A DNA stretch of 64,000 nt from the NCBI RefSeq assembly GCF_001044395.1, contig NZ_JANU01000004.1, positions 62,001 through 126,000 on the forward strand. Reading direction: 5' to 3'. The notes beneath the pieces are model-generated. The model made no database searches. It was not told where the DNA came from and saw nothing but the letters and a program-made list of their open reading frames with translations. Position numbers and translations under genes: made by a program. This document shows, one piece after another, positions 31,992-41,214 of the stretch (the first letter of the stretch is position 1; each line of letters opens with the position of its first letter). The DNA is from Caenimonas sp. SL110 (GTDB taxonomy: Bacteria; Pseudomonadota; Gammaproteobacteria; Burkholderiales; Burkholderiaceae_C).

Positions 31992-33677
31992 ATGAGCGAT
32001 CTGAGCGCGCGCCCCTGGCTGAGTTCCTATTCCCCCGGCGTCCCTGCGGACATCGACCCCAACCAGTACGTTTCGCTTGTGCAGCTGATGGAAGAGAGCT
32101 TCCAGAAGTACGCGAGCCGCCCTGCCTACAGCTTCATGGGCAAGGAAGTTACCTTCGCGCAAACTGACTCGCTCAGCCGCGCGCTGGCTGCCTACCTGCA
32201 AGGCCTGGGCCTGGTCAAAGGTGACCGCGTCGCGATCATGATGCCCAATTGCCCGCAGTACCCGGTGGCTGTCGCCGCCATTCTGCGGGCCGGCTTCGTG
32301 GTGGTGAATGTGAATCCGCTCTATACCCCGCGTGAACTGGAGCACCAGCTCAAGGACTCGGGCTCCAAGGCGATCGTCATCATCGAGAACTTCGGCAGCA
32401 CGCTGGAGCAGTGCATCGCCAACACGCCAGTCAAGCACATCGTGCTGGCCGCGATGGGTGACCAGCTCGGCACGCTCAAGGGTGCGCTGGTCAACTATGT
32501 GGTGCGCAACGTCAAGAAGATGGTGCCGGCTTTCAACTTGCCCGGCGCGGTGCGTTTCAACGATGCGATTGCGCGTGGCACCAAGGCGCCGTTCAAGAAG
32601 CCCGAGATCAAGAGCGACGACATCGCGGTGCTGCAGTACACCGGCGGCACCACCGGCGTCTCCAAGGGCGCTGTGCTCCTGCACAGCAACATCATCGCCA
32701 ACGTGCTGCAGTCCGAGGCTTTCAACGCGCCGGTGATGCAGAAGGTGCCTGCCAGCGAGCAGCCCACCAGTGTCTGCGCGTTGCCGCTGTATCACATCTT
32801 CGCGTTCACGGTCGGCATGATGCTGTCGATGCGGGTCGGCGGCAAGCTGATCCTCATCCCCAATCCACGCGACATGCCCGCCGTTCTCAAGACCTTGTCC
32901 AAGGAAACCTTCCACAGCTTCCCGGCGGTCAACACGCTCTTCAACGGCATCGCGAACCACCCAGACTTCGGCACGGTGAACTGGAAGAACCTCAAGGTGT
33001 CGCTCGGCGGCGGCATGGCCGTGCAGGGCGCGGTCGCCAAGCAGTGGCTGGAGCAGACGGGCTGCCCGATTTGCGAAGGCTACGGCCTTTCCGAGACCAG
33101 CCCCTCGGCCAGCTGCAACCCGACCACCAGCACCGAGTTCACCGGCACCATCGGCGTGCCGCTTCCCAACACGTACTTCAAGCTGCTCGATGACGACGGC
33201 CGTGAAGTGCCGATGGGCCAGCCCGGCGAGATCGCGATCAAGGGCCCGCAGGTGATGGCCGGTTACTGGCAGCGTCCCGATGAGACCGCCAAGGTCATGA
33301 CGCCCGACGGCTTCTTCAAGACCGGCGACATCGGCACGGTGGATGAGCGCGGCTACTACAAGATCGTCGACCGCAAGAAGGACATGGTGCTGGTCAGCGG
33401 CTTCAACGTGTATCCGAACGAAGTCGAAGACGTGGTGGCCAAGCTGCCTGGCGTGCTCGAGTGCGCCGTTGTCGGCGTGGTCGATGACAAGACTGGCGAG
33501 GCGGTCAAGCTCGTGATCGTCAAGAAGGACCAGGCCCTGACCGAAGCGCAGGTGCGCGAGTATTGCCGCGCCAACCTCACCGGCTACAAGCAGCCCAAGG
33601 TCGTCGAGTTCCGCACCGAGCTGCCCAAGACGCCGGTGGGCAAGATCCTTCGCCGCGAATTGCGCGACAAGAAATAG
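31992..33677 (+). CDS. fadD: Long-chain fatty acid--CoA ligase
   Basis: Activates fatty acids to acyl-CoA for beta-oxidation. The 561-residue protein has the AMP-binding signature YTGGTTGVSKGAVLLH, the GYGLSETSP motif, and the C-terminal hinge KTGDIG ... DRKKDMVLVSGFNVYPNEVED. The catalytic Lys is in KTPVGKILRREL. ATG 31992 was preferred to 31938, which would add 18 residues of unlikely sequence. mtnN begins two bases after its stop, an unusual pairing. Confidence 0.95.
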   Translation: MSDLSARPWLSSYSPGVPADIDPNQYVSLVQLMEESFQKYASRPAYSFMGKEVTFAQTDSLSRALAAYLQGLGLVKGDRVAIMMPNCPQYPVAVAAILRAGFVVVNVNPLYTPRELEHQLKDSGSKAIVIIENFGSTLEQCIANTPVKHIVLAAMGDQLGTLKGALVNYVVRNVKKMVPAFNLPGAVRFNDAIARGTKAPFKKPEIKSDDIAVLQYTGGTTGVSKGAVLLHSNIIANVLQSEAFNAPVMQKVPASEQPTSVCALPLYHIFAFTVGMMLSMRVGGKLILIPNPRDMPAVLKTLSKETFHSFPAVNTLFNGIANHPDFGTVNWKNLKVSLGGGMAVQGAVAKQWLEQTGCPICEGYGLSETSPSASCNPTTSTEFTGTIGVPLPNTYFKLLDDDGREVPMGQPGEIAIKGPQVMAGYWQRPDETAKVMTPDGFFKTGDIGTVDERGYYKIVDRKKDMVLVSGFNVYPNEVEDVVAKLPGVLECAVVGVVDDKTGEAVKLVIVKKDQALTEAQVREYCRANLTGYKQPKVVEFRTELPKTPVGKILRRELRDKK

Positions 33678-33679
33678 GC

Positions 33680-34387
33680 ATGACGATCGCCATCGTCAGC
33701 GCCATGCGCGAGGAGCTGGCGGCGGTGCTGGCGTTGATGCCCGATGAGCACAAGCAGCTTGCGGCAGGGCGCGAATTCTTTGTCGGGCATTTGCACGGGC
33801 GCGATGTGGTTGCCGTGCTCTCGCGCATCGGTAAGGTCGCGGCCGCAACCACAGCCAGCGTTCTCATCCAGCAGTTTGGGGTGAAGGCCATCGTGTTTAC
33901 CGGCGTTGCGGGCGGACTTGCACCGGGCGTCCACGTCGGTGATGTGGTGGTCGCCGATGAGTTCCTGCAGCACGACCTCGATGCCTCACCGATCTTTCCG
34001 CGCTACGAAGTGCCGCTCTATGGCGTCAGCCGGTTTGCGACCGACGCCGCGCTCACGGCGCAACTGGCAGCCGCAGCGCAGCGCGCCTTGCCCGGCGTGA
34101 AGGTGCATAGAGGGCTTGTGGTGAGCGGCGACCGCTTCGTCTCCACCACGGGCGAGAGCCGCGCGCTCCAGTCGGCCCTGCCCGATGCGCTGGCGGTCGA
34201 GATGGAGGGCGCAGCGATCGCGCAGGTGTGCCATGACTTCGGCATTCCTTTTGCGGCGGTGCGGACGATTTCCGACCGCGCGGATGATGCGGCGCACGGC
34301 GACTTCCTGAAGTTCATCGAAGAAGTCGCGAGCCGGCATTCGGCTGCCATCGTCCAGGCGCTGCTCGCTGCGCCCGACGATCTTTAA
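33680..34387 (+). CDS. mtnN: 5'-methylthioadenosine/S-adenosylhomocysteine nucleosidase
   Basis: Cleaves adenine from methylthioadenosine and S-adenosylhomocysteine, removing inhibitors and recycling methionine. The 235-residue protein has the start MTIAIVSAMREELAAVL, FTGVAGGLAPGVHVGDVVVADE, VSGDRFV, and AVEMEGAAIAQVC around the ribose-binding Glu, plus RTISDRADD with the catalytic Asp. ATG 33680 lies two bases after fadD. It converges on the next gene, overlapping its end by four bases. Confidence 0.95.
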   Translation: MTIAIVSAMREELAAVLALMPDEHKQLAAGREFFVGHLHGRDVVAVLSRIGKVAAATTASVLIQQFGVKAIVFTGVAGGLAPGVHVGDVVVADEFLQHDLDASPIFPRYEVPLYGVSRFATDAALTAQLAAAAQRALPGVKVHRGLVVSGDRFVSTTGESRALQSALPDALAVEMEGAAIAQVCHDFGIPFAAVRTISDRADDAAHGDFLKFIEEVASRHSAAIVQALLAAPDDL

Positions 34388-35067
34388 AACGCGCGCGTCA
34401 GGCCCAGCGTCCAGTCGGATTCGCCGGGGCCGCGAAGCCGCTGTGCACGGCTGAAATCCAGGGTCCATCCGGGCGCGAGATTGCCACGAACGCCAAGCCG
34501 CGCGAACTGCGACAGGTCCTGCGCATAGCGCTCACCGACGAGCCACCAGCCGTCCTTGAATGCCCATTCCGCCGAGACGCCCGAGCGGTTCAGGCGGGGT
34601 CCGCGATGCACGAAGTCGCGTCCCATGTTCAGGTGCACATTGATGTCGTCGCGAGCCGCCCAGGTCAGCAGCAGGGAAGCTGTCGTGCCCTGGTAGGACG
34701 GACGGGTGTGCGCCGCCGATCCTGCCGTGAGGGACAGGCCCACGTTCAGGTTGTCGCTGACCGCGGTCGCCCACTTGGCCTGCACCTGGTAGCTCGTCTC
34801 GCTCACACCGCCTTGCCGTGCATATTCCGCGCCCACACCCAACTCGACTGGCCCGACGCGGCATCCCGCGCCCGCGTGGAGCAGGCGCGAGCCGCCTGAG
34901 GCCTTTGAAATCCAGCTTTCGATTTCGCACGACCCTGCATCCAGGATGGCTGCGTCGTCAACCGCGTGATGTCCGCCTGCCGCCTGCGCTGCGGCGCAGC
35001 CGATCAGCAGCAGGGTTGCGAGGGTGCAAACGCGCCAGGTGTTGCGGCCGTCGTGCTTCACATCCAT
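34384..35067 (-). CDS. Exported protein, probable outer-membrane beta barrel
   Basis: A 227-residue exported protein: a signal peptide around VCTLATLLLIGCAAAQA, then alternating polar and hydrophobic beta-strand patterns and a C-terminal Phe (GLTRAF), as is common for outer-membrane barrels. No family is recognised. Its ATG 35067 overlaps the corA stop by one base (TGATG), so it is translated with corA. It might be an outer-membrane channel or an exported beta-sandwich; function is unassigned. Confidence 0.7.
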   Translation of the reverse strand: MDVKHDGRNTWRVCTLATLLLIGCAAAQAAGGHHAVDDAAILDAGSCEIESWISKASGGSRLLHAGAGCRVGPVELGVGAEYARQGGVSETSYQVQAKWATAVSDNLNVGLSLTAGSAAHTRPSYQGTTASLLLTWAARDDINVHLNMGRDFVHRGPRLNRSGVSAEWAFKDGWWLVGERYAQDLSQFARLGVRGNLAPGWTLDFSRAQRLRGPGESDWTLGLTRAF

Positions 35068-36053
35068 CACTTGAGCCAGCCGCGCTTTCGGAAGTACCAC
35101 ATAGGAACCAGCGCGCTGGCCACCATCAGCACCAGCGCAAACGGGTAGCCCCATTCGCGCGACAACTCGGGCATGTGCTGGAAGTTCATGCCGTAGATGC
35201 TCGCGATCAGCGTGGGCGGCAGCAATGCAACGCTGGCCACCGAAAAGATCTTGATGATCTTGTTCTGGTTGATGTTGATGAAACCGACGGTCGCATCCAT
35301 CAGGAAGTTGATCTTGTCGAAGAGAAACGCGGTGTGGTTGTCCAGCGATTCGATGTCGCGCAGAATCTGGCGCGCTTCCTCGAATTGCTCTGCATTGAGC
35401 ATGCGGCTTCGCATCATGAAGCTGAGCGCTCGGCGCGTGTCCATCACGTTGCGGCGAATGCGGCCGTTCAGGTCTTCCTGCCTGGCAATGGCACCCAGCA
35501 CCTCGCCGGCCAGCGCATCGGTCACGTCGCCGGACAGCACCTGCTTGCCGACTTTTTCGAGCTCGTCGTAGATGCCCTCCAGCGTGTCGGCTGAATATTC
35601 GGCGTCGGCATCGAACAGCTTGAGCAGCACTTCGCGGGCGTCTTCGATGAGCCCAGGTGCACGGCGCGCGCGCAGCCGCAGCAGGCGAAAGACTGGCACG
35701 TCCTCATCGTGAATCGAAAAGAGCACGCCCTTGCTGCGCAGCGACTCGTTCATCAGGTTCAGGATGAAGGCGACCCGCACCGTGCGGGGCTGCTCGTCGT
35801 CGGCGATCAGGAAGTCGCTGCGAATGTGCAGGTCACCGTTGTCTTCTTCGTAGAAGCGCGCCGATTCCTCGATGTCCTCGTCCATCGCGTCTTCGGGAAT
35901 GGACAGGCCGAAGTACTGCTTGACCCAGCGCTTTTCTTCGAGCGTGGGTGACTCGAGGTCCACCCAGATCGGCTGGAATTTTGAAAGCTCTTCGAGCGAC
36001 TCGATCTCTTCCTGGAAGAGCCGGCCGTTGACGAGCGTGAAGATATTGAGCAT
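35067..36053 (-). CDS. corA: Magnesium/cobalt transporter CorA
   Basis: Inner-membrane divalent-cation channel, active as a pentamer. The 328-residue protein has a long cytosolic domain and two C-terminal membrane helices. The hallmark YGMNFQHMPEL loop lies between them, followed by the second helix and basic end RKRGWLK. ATG 36053 (MLNIFTLVNGRL) was chosen; the frame extends to 36110 but adds a proline-rich, unlikely N-terminus. Confidence 0.95.
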   Translation of the reverse strand: MLNIFTLVNGRLFQEEIESLEELSKFQPIWVDLESPTLEEKRWVKQYFGLSIPEDAMDEDIEESARFYEEDNGDLHIRSDFLIADDEQPRTVRVAFILNLMNESLRSKGVLFSIHDEDVPVFRLLRLRARRAPGLIEDAREVLLKLFDADAEYSADTLEGIYDELEKVGKQVLSGDVTDALAGEVLGAIARQEDLNGRIRRNVMDTRRALSFMMRSRMLNAEQFEEARQILRDIESLDNHTAFLFDKINFLMDATVGFININQNKIIKIFSVASVALLPPTLIASIYGMNFQHMPELSREWGYPFALVLMVASALVPMWYFRKRGWLK

Positions 36054-36188
36054 GAGAACTCGCTCCGTGACGAAATGCTTTGGGGGGCGTTTGGGGCTGG
36101 GTGCTTCCAACGCCGCTCACGGACGCTGAAAGCTACCGACTCGGGTAGGTTTCCAAGGAGTTCTCTTTCGAAACTGACGACCGCGCGA

Positions 36189-37394
36189 TTATGCCGTCAC
36201 GGTATCGATGAACGCCAGCAATTGCGCCTTGCGTGCATAGGCGTCCTGCTCGCCCAGGGCGATCAGTGCCTGCACGAAGCCGGGCTCGAACAGGAGATAG
36301 CTCGCAAGCGCCCCGCCGCCGCCTTTCGTCGCACCCAGTCCGCCCAATGCGCGCTGGATCGAAAGCGGCAGTTCATGCGCGTGCGCCTGGGCCAGGGCGT
36401 CCAGTGACTGGGTGGGTTGTATCGCCAGCACCTCGACGCTGCGGTAGGGCAGCACGCCCGCCACTTCGCGCGGCAGCTGCTGCAGCGTCTTGGTGACGCG
36501 CTGGGCCTGCTCCACATCGGCCTGCAGTGTGTCGTGGAAGACGGATGCCATCGCATGGCCTGCAATGCCGCCGAGCGTCGGCGCGTCCTGCGCCGCGTCG
36601 GACCCCACGAGTCCAGAGCGCTGCGGCTGTCCCGCGCCCACCACCAGGATGTGATGCGCGCCCAGGTGCATGGCGGGCGACAGTGGGGACACCTGGCGCA
36701 TGGATCCGTCGCCAAAGTATTCGCGGCGCCCGTCCACCCACAGCGGCGTCGCAGGAAAGAGGAACGGGATCGCGCTCGATGCCATCAGGTGTTCGATCGT
36801 GAGGGGCTGGAACTCGGAGCGGCGGCCGGGGCGGTTCCATCCTTCATGGCGACCGTCCCTTGCGGTGTGACAGAAAGTCCAGTGAACGCCGCTGGAATAG
36901 CTCGATGCGGTGATGGCGACCGCATCGACCGCCTTGCTGGTGAGTCCGTCCTCGATGCCGGACAGCGAAATGGCCTTGTGCAGCGTGTCGACCAGCGGCA
37001 TGTTGTCCAGGATGGCGCCCTGGCTCTTTGCATTTTTCCAGAGGCTCGCGGCTGCGAGGATGCGGCTGAATCGGGCCCAGCGGCTGACCTCCAGTTCATA
37101 GACGTCATCCGAGCGCAGGCGCCCCCAGAACTGCGCCAGCTGTTCGAAAGCCGCAAGACCGGCGATGGCCGTGCTCGCCAGGTAGGCGACGTTGATGGCG
37201 CCTGCCGAAGTGCCTACCAGCACCTTGAACGGAAACCCGCAGCGCCTGCCCGGCTGCAGCTCGAGCATGGAGCCAAGTGCCCGAAGCACGCCCACCTGGT
37301 AGGCCGTTCGCGCGCCTCCGCCCATCAGTACCAGCGCGTGCACAGGCCGGTCCGGCCGGACCAGGCCCGCATGGATGATGGTGCCAAGGCTCAT
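36189..37394 (-). CDS. Patatin-like phospholipase
   Basis: A 401-residue lipid hydrolase of the patatin family. It shows the oxyanion motif GGGAR (residues 25-29), the nucleophile elbow GTSAG with Ser63, and the catalytic DG motif (YFGDGSMRQ, about residue 219), so it should be active. There is no signal peptide, hence a cytoplasmic or later-exported enzyme. It stands upstream of corA on the same strand, but with 135 bases between. Substrate is unknown. Confidence 0.92.
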   Translation of the reverse strand: MSLGTIIHAGLVRPDRPVHALVLMGGGARTAYQVGVLRALGSMLELQPGRRCGFPFKVLVGTSAGAINVAYLASTAIAGLAAFEQLAQFWGRLRSDDVYELEVSRWARFSRILAAASLWKNAKSQGAILDNMPLVDTLHKAISLSGIEDGLTSKAVDAVAITASSYSSGVHWTFCHTARDGRHEGWNRPGRRSEFQPLTIEHLMASSAIPFLFPATPLWVDGRREYFGDGSMRQVSPLSPAMHLGAHHILVVGAGQPQRSGLVGSDAAQDAPTLGGIAGHAMASVFHDTLQADVEQAQRVTKTLQQLPREVAGVLPYRSVEVLAIQPTQSLDALAQAHAHELPLSIQRALGGLGATKGGGGALASYLLFEPGFVQALIALGEQDAYARKAQLLAFIDTVTA

Positions 37395-37443
37395 TGGCGT
37401 ACCTTGCTTGTCTCCTCTTCAGGAGATAGTAGGCTTGCCGGGT

Positions 37444-37974
37444 CTAGCCTGCAACTTTACGTTTAGGTGCGGCATCGGCGCCGTCGGCGGTGCCGTCGCG
37501 CTTGATGACGCTGATCTCGCCGTCGCTCTCCATCACGACCAGCTTGGCGTCTTCTATCTTTTCGAGACCGTGTTCTCGCAGCTTGGCCATGAGCTCATCG
37601 ACCGTCAGCATCTCGCGCCGCATGTTGCGCCGCAGCATCTTGCCGTCCTGGAGCATCACGATCGGCTTGGCTTCGAGCAGGTCGCGAAGCGGCTTGAAGT
37701 GAAATGACAGCGCATCGATGACCCAGTTCCAGCCCGCAATCGTGACCACCAGGATGCAACCTTCCGTGATCGATTCGTAGCCGCCGGCCATCGCGTTTTG
37801 CGATGCGTCCGCGATCAGCACCAGCAGCAGCATGTCGGCCACGCCGATCGAGCCCATGTCGCGCCGCAGCACGAAGCGCAGCAGCAGGAACAAAAACCAG
37901 TACATCACCGTGCCGCGAACGACCAGTTCCCAGGGGTTGCCGCTGAAAGCGAACAGGTACGAAATGTCAGGCAT
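37444..37974 (-). CDS. YetF-type DUF421 membrane protein
   Basis: A 176-residue protein with three N-terminal membrane helices (to about residue 90). A cytosolic DUF421 domain follows (KPIVMLQDGKMLRRNMRREMLTVDELMAKLREHGLEKIEDAKLVVMESDGEISVIK). The family has no settled function; B. subtilis YetF is a membrane protein of similar architecture. It runs in the same direction as the patatin gene, 49 bases upstream. Confidence 0.9.
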   Translation of the reverse strand: MPDISYLFAFSGNPWELVVRGTVMYWFLFLLLRFVLRRDMGSIGVADMLLLVLIADASQNAMAGGYESITEGCILVVTIAGWNWVIDALSFHFKPLRDLLEAKPIVMLQDGKMLRRNMRREMLTVDELMAKLREHGLEKIEDAKLVVMESDGEISVIKRDGTADGADAAPKRKVAG

Positions 37975-38031
37975 GTCCGCATTGTGGCCATGCCTGAGCC
38001 AGCAGTGGAGACAGCCGCACTACAGCTGAGG

Positions 38032-38047
38032 CAGGACTGGTCCTACA
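38032..38047 (+). promoter_or_regulatory. Palindromic CAGGAC-TG-GTCCTACA site
   Basis: An inverted repeat AGGAC-TG-GTCCT, extended by ACA, lies about 95 bases upstream of the small two-gene unit. A further half-site GGTCCTAG is at 38087-38094. It closely matches the 24820-24836 site in sequence and geometry (two arms with a two-base centre), suggesting one binding protein. Confidence 0.45.
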
Positions 38048-38141
38048 AATTCGGGCCGACCTGTCCGACACTCCGGCTGAGTCGGCGGTCCTAGATTCAG
38101 ATTCATACCGGCGCATCCCTGTCCGGCTGAAGGAGTTTTTC

Positions 38142-38327
38142 ATGATCCAGCTAGCGACCGCACCCGATGCAGGCCGAGCCTTTCGCCCCGCAGGCAGCGA
38201 GGAAAAAGGCGCAGGACAGGAATTCCAGCGGCGCGGCGGCCATGCGTGGCCGTTCATCAGCCGCAAGTTGGCTCGCCCTCAGCAACCCAGCGACACCAAG
38301 GCCACAGCCGCATCCAGCGGCAGCTGA
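38142..38327 (+). CDS. Small protein, unknown, with perfect ribosome binding site
   Basis: A 61-residue, basic, hydrophilic protein of no known family. AGGAG at 38131-38135 stands six bases before ATG 38142, a near-ideal ribosome binding site, which is the main evidence. The codon bias is like that of its neighbours. It is followed 31 bases later by another small gene and then by a terminator, so the two form a compact unit. Confidence 0.5.
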   Translation: MIQLATAPDAGRAFRPAGSEEKGAGQEFQRRGGHAWPFISRKLARPQQPSDTKATAASSGS

Positions 38328-38358
38328 ATACGAACTTATTGCATACCGGAGCAAGACC

Positions 38359-38523
38359 ATGAGAGAAGACAAGACATCCAATCGTCACGTCGACACGCCC
38401 AGCGACAAGCCTGTTTCGGAGCGCGTCGAGCACGCAAACCTGCGGCGCCCCGGTGCGCAGGCGCATCCCCGCGCAAGCGCCTGGACGCGCCCGGATGCTG
38501 CAAGCGCATGGCGCCTGGCCTGA
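38359..38523 (+). CDS. Small protein, unknown, second in short operon
   Basis: A 54-residue hydrophilic protein starting MREDKTSNRHVDTPSD, rich in Arg, Asp and Pro. GGAG at 38347-38350 precedes the ATG by eight bases. A strong terminator follows 31 bases after its stop. It resembles the 91-residue protein at 24937 in general composition (disordered, charged), but no homology is claimed. Confidence 0.5.
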   Translation: MREDKTSNRHVDTPSDKPVSERVEHANLRRPGAQAHPRASAWTRPDAASAWRLA

Positions 38524-38553
38524 CCACAGTTCGTTGTATCTGCCAACCAAGAC

Positions 38554-38577
38554 AAGCGGCCTGCGGGCCGCTTTTTC
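38554..38577 (+). terminator. Rho-independent terminator
   Basis: AAGCGGCC-TGCG-GGCCGCTT forms an eight-base-pair stem with a four-base loop followed by a T run. It ends the small two-gene unit at 38142-38523. Confidence 0.85.
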
Positions 38578-38639
38578 ATTGGCTCTTCCATTGGGACAAA
38601 GCGTTTCAGTTGCGACGCCTTCTGATGAGCGAAATGTCG

Positions 38640-38668
38640 TTGCAATTCATTTTGTTCGGGCGCATAGT
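38640..38668 (+). promoter_or_regulatory. Possible sigma-70 promoter of hpf
   Basis: TTGCAA (38640-38645) and CATAGT (38663-38668) are 17 bases apart, each with four of six consensus matches, about 100 bases before hpf. This is a sequence guess only. Confidence 0.3.
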
Positions 38669-38705
38669 GATTTGACCTTCACGAAAAACGCAAATTCCTT
38701 TCGCC

Positions 38706-38729
38706 GGCCATCCGGTAGCACGGACGGCC
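38706..38729 (+). other. Hairpin in the leader of hpf
   Basis: GGCCATCCG and CGGACGGCC are nearly perfect inverted arms around GTAGCA, just upstream of the AGGAGGT ribosome binding site of hpf. There is no T run, so it is not a terminator. It could be a leader structure. Confidence 0.4.
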
Positions 38730-38760
38730 ATTTCAACCAGTGTGAGACAGGAGGTCATTC

Positions 38761-39087
38761 ATGAATTTGACGATCAGCGGGCACCATCTCGAAGTCACTC
38801 CGGCGCTTCGAAACTACGTGACCACCAAGCTTGATCGAATCACCCGGCACTTTGAGGTGGATTCCATCCGGGTGCTGCTAACCGTTGAAAAGCAGAAGGA
38901 ACCCGAACGACGACAGCGCGCTGAATGCATGATTCACGTCAAGGGCAACGACCTGTTTGCCGAGAGTTCGCACCATGACCTTTACGCAGCCTTCGATGAG
39001 CTGGTCGACAAGCTCGATCGCCAGGTCGGCCGCCACAAGACTCGCGTGCAGAACCACCACCACGCAGCGCCCAAGCGCGTGATGTAG
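38761..39087 (+). CDS. hpf: Ribosome hibernation promoting factor, short form
   Basis: Binds the 30S subunit and helps 70S dimers form in stationary phase. The 108-residue protein is the short form: the RaiA/HPF fold ([31 protein letters not shown] ...) without the long C-terminal dimerisation domain. AGGAGGT precedes the ATG. It is normally found near rpoN and ptsN; here ptsN follows, separated by a terminator, and rpoN is not in the immediate neighbourhood. Confidence 0.96.
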   Translation: MNLTISGHHLEVTPALRNYVTTKLDRITRHFEVDSIRVLLTVEKQKEPERRQRAECMIHVKGNDLFAESSHHDLYAAFDELVDKLDRQVGRHKTRVQNHHHAAPKRVM

Positions 39088-39120
39088 GCGTGATGTAGTT
39101 CAAGCTTGATGAACCCACGC

Positions 39121-39143
39121 AAGGCGCCCCCAGGGCGCCTTTT
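39121..39143 (+). terminator. Rho-independent terminator after hpf
   Basis: AAGGCGCCC-CCA-GGGCGCCTT is a nine-base-pair perfect stem followed by TTTG. It separates hpf from ptsN. Confidence 0.85.
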
Positions 39144-39234
39144 GCATTTGTGGCGTTTCCGTGTCATCAATTCAGGCAGCCCGGGCGTTTTGTTGCAGTG
39201 CACTGCCCCGGGTGCATAATCGAAAACCCCAACC

Positions 39235-39702
39235 ATGAACCGCCTCGCGTCCATCCTGCCTGCCGCTCAAGTGCTCGTGAGCGTCGATGCCACCAGCAAA
39301 AAGCGCGCTTTCGAAGAGGCGGGGCTCCTGTTTGAAAACCTGCATGGTTTGTCTCGCGCCCTCATCACCGACAGCCTGTTTGCGCGTGAGCGCCTGGGCT
39401 CGACGGGCCTGGGGCACGGTGTCGCGATTCCCCACGGCCGCATCAAGGGCCTGAAGGCTCCGATGGCCGCGCTGTTCCAGCTGGGACAGCCGATCGGGTT
39501 CGACGCGCCGGACGAGCAACCCGTCAATCTCCTGATCTTCCTGCTGGTGCCCGAAGCGGCCACGCAAAAACATCTGGAAATCCTTTCCGAAATCGCGGAA
39601 CTGCTCAGCGATGCGCCGCTGCGCGAGAAGATCAAGGCCAGCACCGATGCGGCCGAGCTTCACCGCCTGATCGCCACCTGGCAATCCGCGCAGCCCGCCT
39701 GA
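39235..39702 (+). CDS. ptsN: Nitrogen-regulatory PTS IIA-like protein
   Basis: EIIA-Ntr of the nitrogen phosphotransferase system; a regulatory phosphocarrier. The 155-residue protein has the conserved His67 in GHGVAIPHGR and the usual EIIA fold (VLVSVDATSKKRAFEEAG, TQKHLEILSEIAELLSD). hprK follows 18 bases after its stop. HPr kinase, PtsN and Hpf genes in a row are typical of betaproteobacteria. Confidence 0.96.
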   Translation: MNRLASILPAAQVLVSVDATSKKRAFEEAGLLFENLHGLSRALITDSLFARERLGSTGLGHGVAIPHGRIKGLKAPMAALFQLGQPIGFDAPDEQPVNLLIFLLVPEAATQKHLEILSEIAELLSDAPLREKIKASTDAAELHRLIATWQSAQPA

Positions 39703-39720
39703 CGTTCCGGGTTCAGACGC

Positions 39721-40674
39721 TTGAAACCCACCGTCGTCAGCGCCGACGTCCTTTTTGAAGACCACCGGGCGCAGCTCAAGTGGGAATGGGTCGCCGGCCT
39801 GGGTGCCTCCGAGCGCCGCTTCGATGAAGTCGCCGTGCGCGCCGCGCGCTCGGGCGCAGACCTGGTCGGCTATCTCAATTACATCCACCCCTACCGCGTG
39901 CAGATCCTGGGCGAGCGGGAGATCGCGTATCTGACCAACGCCACCGCCGAAGACTGCGCCCGCCGCATCTCGCGCATCGTCACGCTGGAGCCGCCAGTGT
40001 TGGTGCTCACTGACAGCAAGGCCGCGCCGGAAGCGCTGCTGTCCATGTGCGAACGGGCGCAGATCCCGATGTTCGCAACGCACGAGCCGTCGGCATTCGT
40101 CATCGATGTGCTGCGCGCCTATCTTTCCAAGCACTTTGCCGAACGCACCTCGATGCACGGTGTGTTCATGGACATTCTCGGGCTCGGCGTGCTCATCACT
40201 GGCGAATCAGGCCTGGGCAAGAGCGAGCTGGGGCTGGAGCTGATCTCGCGCGGACAGGGACTCGTGGCGGATGACGCGGTGGACCTGTACCGCATCAACC
40301 AGACCACCATCGAGGGCCGTTGCCCCGAGTTGCTGCAGAACCTGCTCGAAGTGCGCGGCATCGGCCTGCTCGACATACGCGGGATTTTTGGTGAGACCGC
40401 CGTGCGCCGCAAGATGCGCCTGAAACTCATCGTGCACCTGGTGCGGCGCGAAACGCTGGAGCGCGACTACGAGCGGCTTCCCTATGAGCCGCTCACGCAA
40501 GACGTGCTGGGCGTGCCGGTGCGCAAGGCAGTCATCCAGGTGGTGGCGGGCCGAAATATCGCGGTGCTGGTCGAAGCGGCCGTGCGCAACACCATCCTGC
40601 AATTGCGCGGGGTCGATACCTACCAGGATTTCGTCGAACGGCACCGCCGCGCGATGGAGCAGGGCGGCGGCTAG
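39721..40674 (+). CDS. hprK: HPr kinase/phosphorylase
   Basis: Phosphorylates HPr on serine and can reverse the reaction. The 317-residue protein has an N-terminal regulatory domain, His146 in [10 protein letters not shown], the P-loop GESGLGKS (161-168), and the signature [15 protein letters not shown] region with EDYERLPY-like sequence. The start is TTG 39721; no clear ribosome binding site was seen. It is the second gene after ptsN and converges on fur. Confidence 0.95.
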   Translation: MKPTVVSADVLFEDHRAQLKWEWVAGLGASERRFDEVAVRAARSGADLVGYLNYIHPYRVQILGEREIAYLTNATAEDCARRISRIVTLEPPVLVLTDSKAAPEALLSMCERAQIPMFATHEPSAFVIDVLRAYLSKHFAERTSMHGVFMDILGLGVLITGESGLGKSELGLELISRGQGLVADDAVDLYRINQTTIEGRCPELLQNLLEVRGIGLLDIRGIFGETAVRRKMRLKLIVHLVRRETLERDYERLPYEPLTQDVLGVPVRKAVIQVVAGRNIAVLVEAAVRNTILQLRGVDTYQDFVERHRRAMEQGGG

Positions 40675-40704
40675 CGCCGGGACTGCCTGCGGGCCTGGTC
40701 CGGT

Positions 40705-41178
40705 TCAGTCGTCCGTGAGTGGGTTGCCGCGCTCGCTGCCAAAGCGATTTTCGGGCGGACGATTCGGGCAGGGGTTTTTTGTGCAGTGGGCGTAGAGGCT
40801 GAGCGCATGCTCGGCAATCTCGAACCCCTTGGCAGTGGCCACCGAGTTCTGCCGCCGCTCGATTTCCGCGTCATAGAACTCCTCGACCCGGCCGCAATCG
40901 AGGCACACCAGGTGGTCATGGTGGGTTCCCTCGTTGAGCTCATAAACCGACTTGCCGCTTTCAAAATGGCTGCGGGTCAGGATGCCGGCCTGCTCGAACT
41001 GCGTGAGAACGCGGTAAACCGTCGCCAGGCCGATGTCGGAGCGATCCCGGAGCAGGACGCGAAACACGTCCTCGGCGGTCATGTGGCGCTGATTGCCCTT
41101 CTGGAACACATCCAGGACTTTCAGTCGAGGCAGGGTGGCCTTCAGGCCCGTACTCTTGAGTTCTTCGATGTTGGCCAT
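40705..41178 (-). CDS. fur: Ferric uptake regulator Fur
   Basis: Iron-responsive repressor. The 157-residue protein has an N-terminal winged helix ([17 protein letters not shown] ... [20 protein letters not shown]), HHDH at 86-89, and the zinc pair Cys92 and Cys95 (CLDC). The Cys- and Arg-rich C-terminus is short and typical. It is divergent from bamE, with 70 bases between, as in many Burkholderiales. Confidence 0.96.
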   Translation of the reverse strand: MANIEELKSTGLKATLPRLKVLDVFQKGNQRHMTAEDVFRVLLRDRSDIGLATVYRVLTQFEQAGILTRSHFESGKSVYELNEGTHHDHLVCLDCGRVEEFYDAEIERRQNSVATAKGFEIAEHALSLYAHCTKNPCPNRPPENRFGSERGNPLTDD

Positions 41179-41214
41179 GGCTTTTTCCTGCGGCGGCTAC
41201 AGCGGGCCAGCCGC

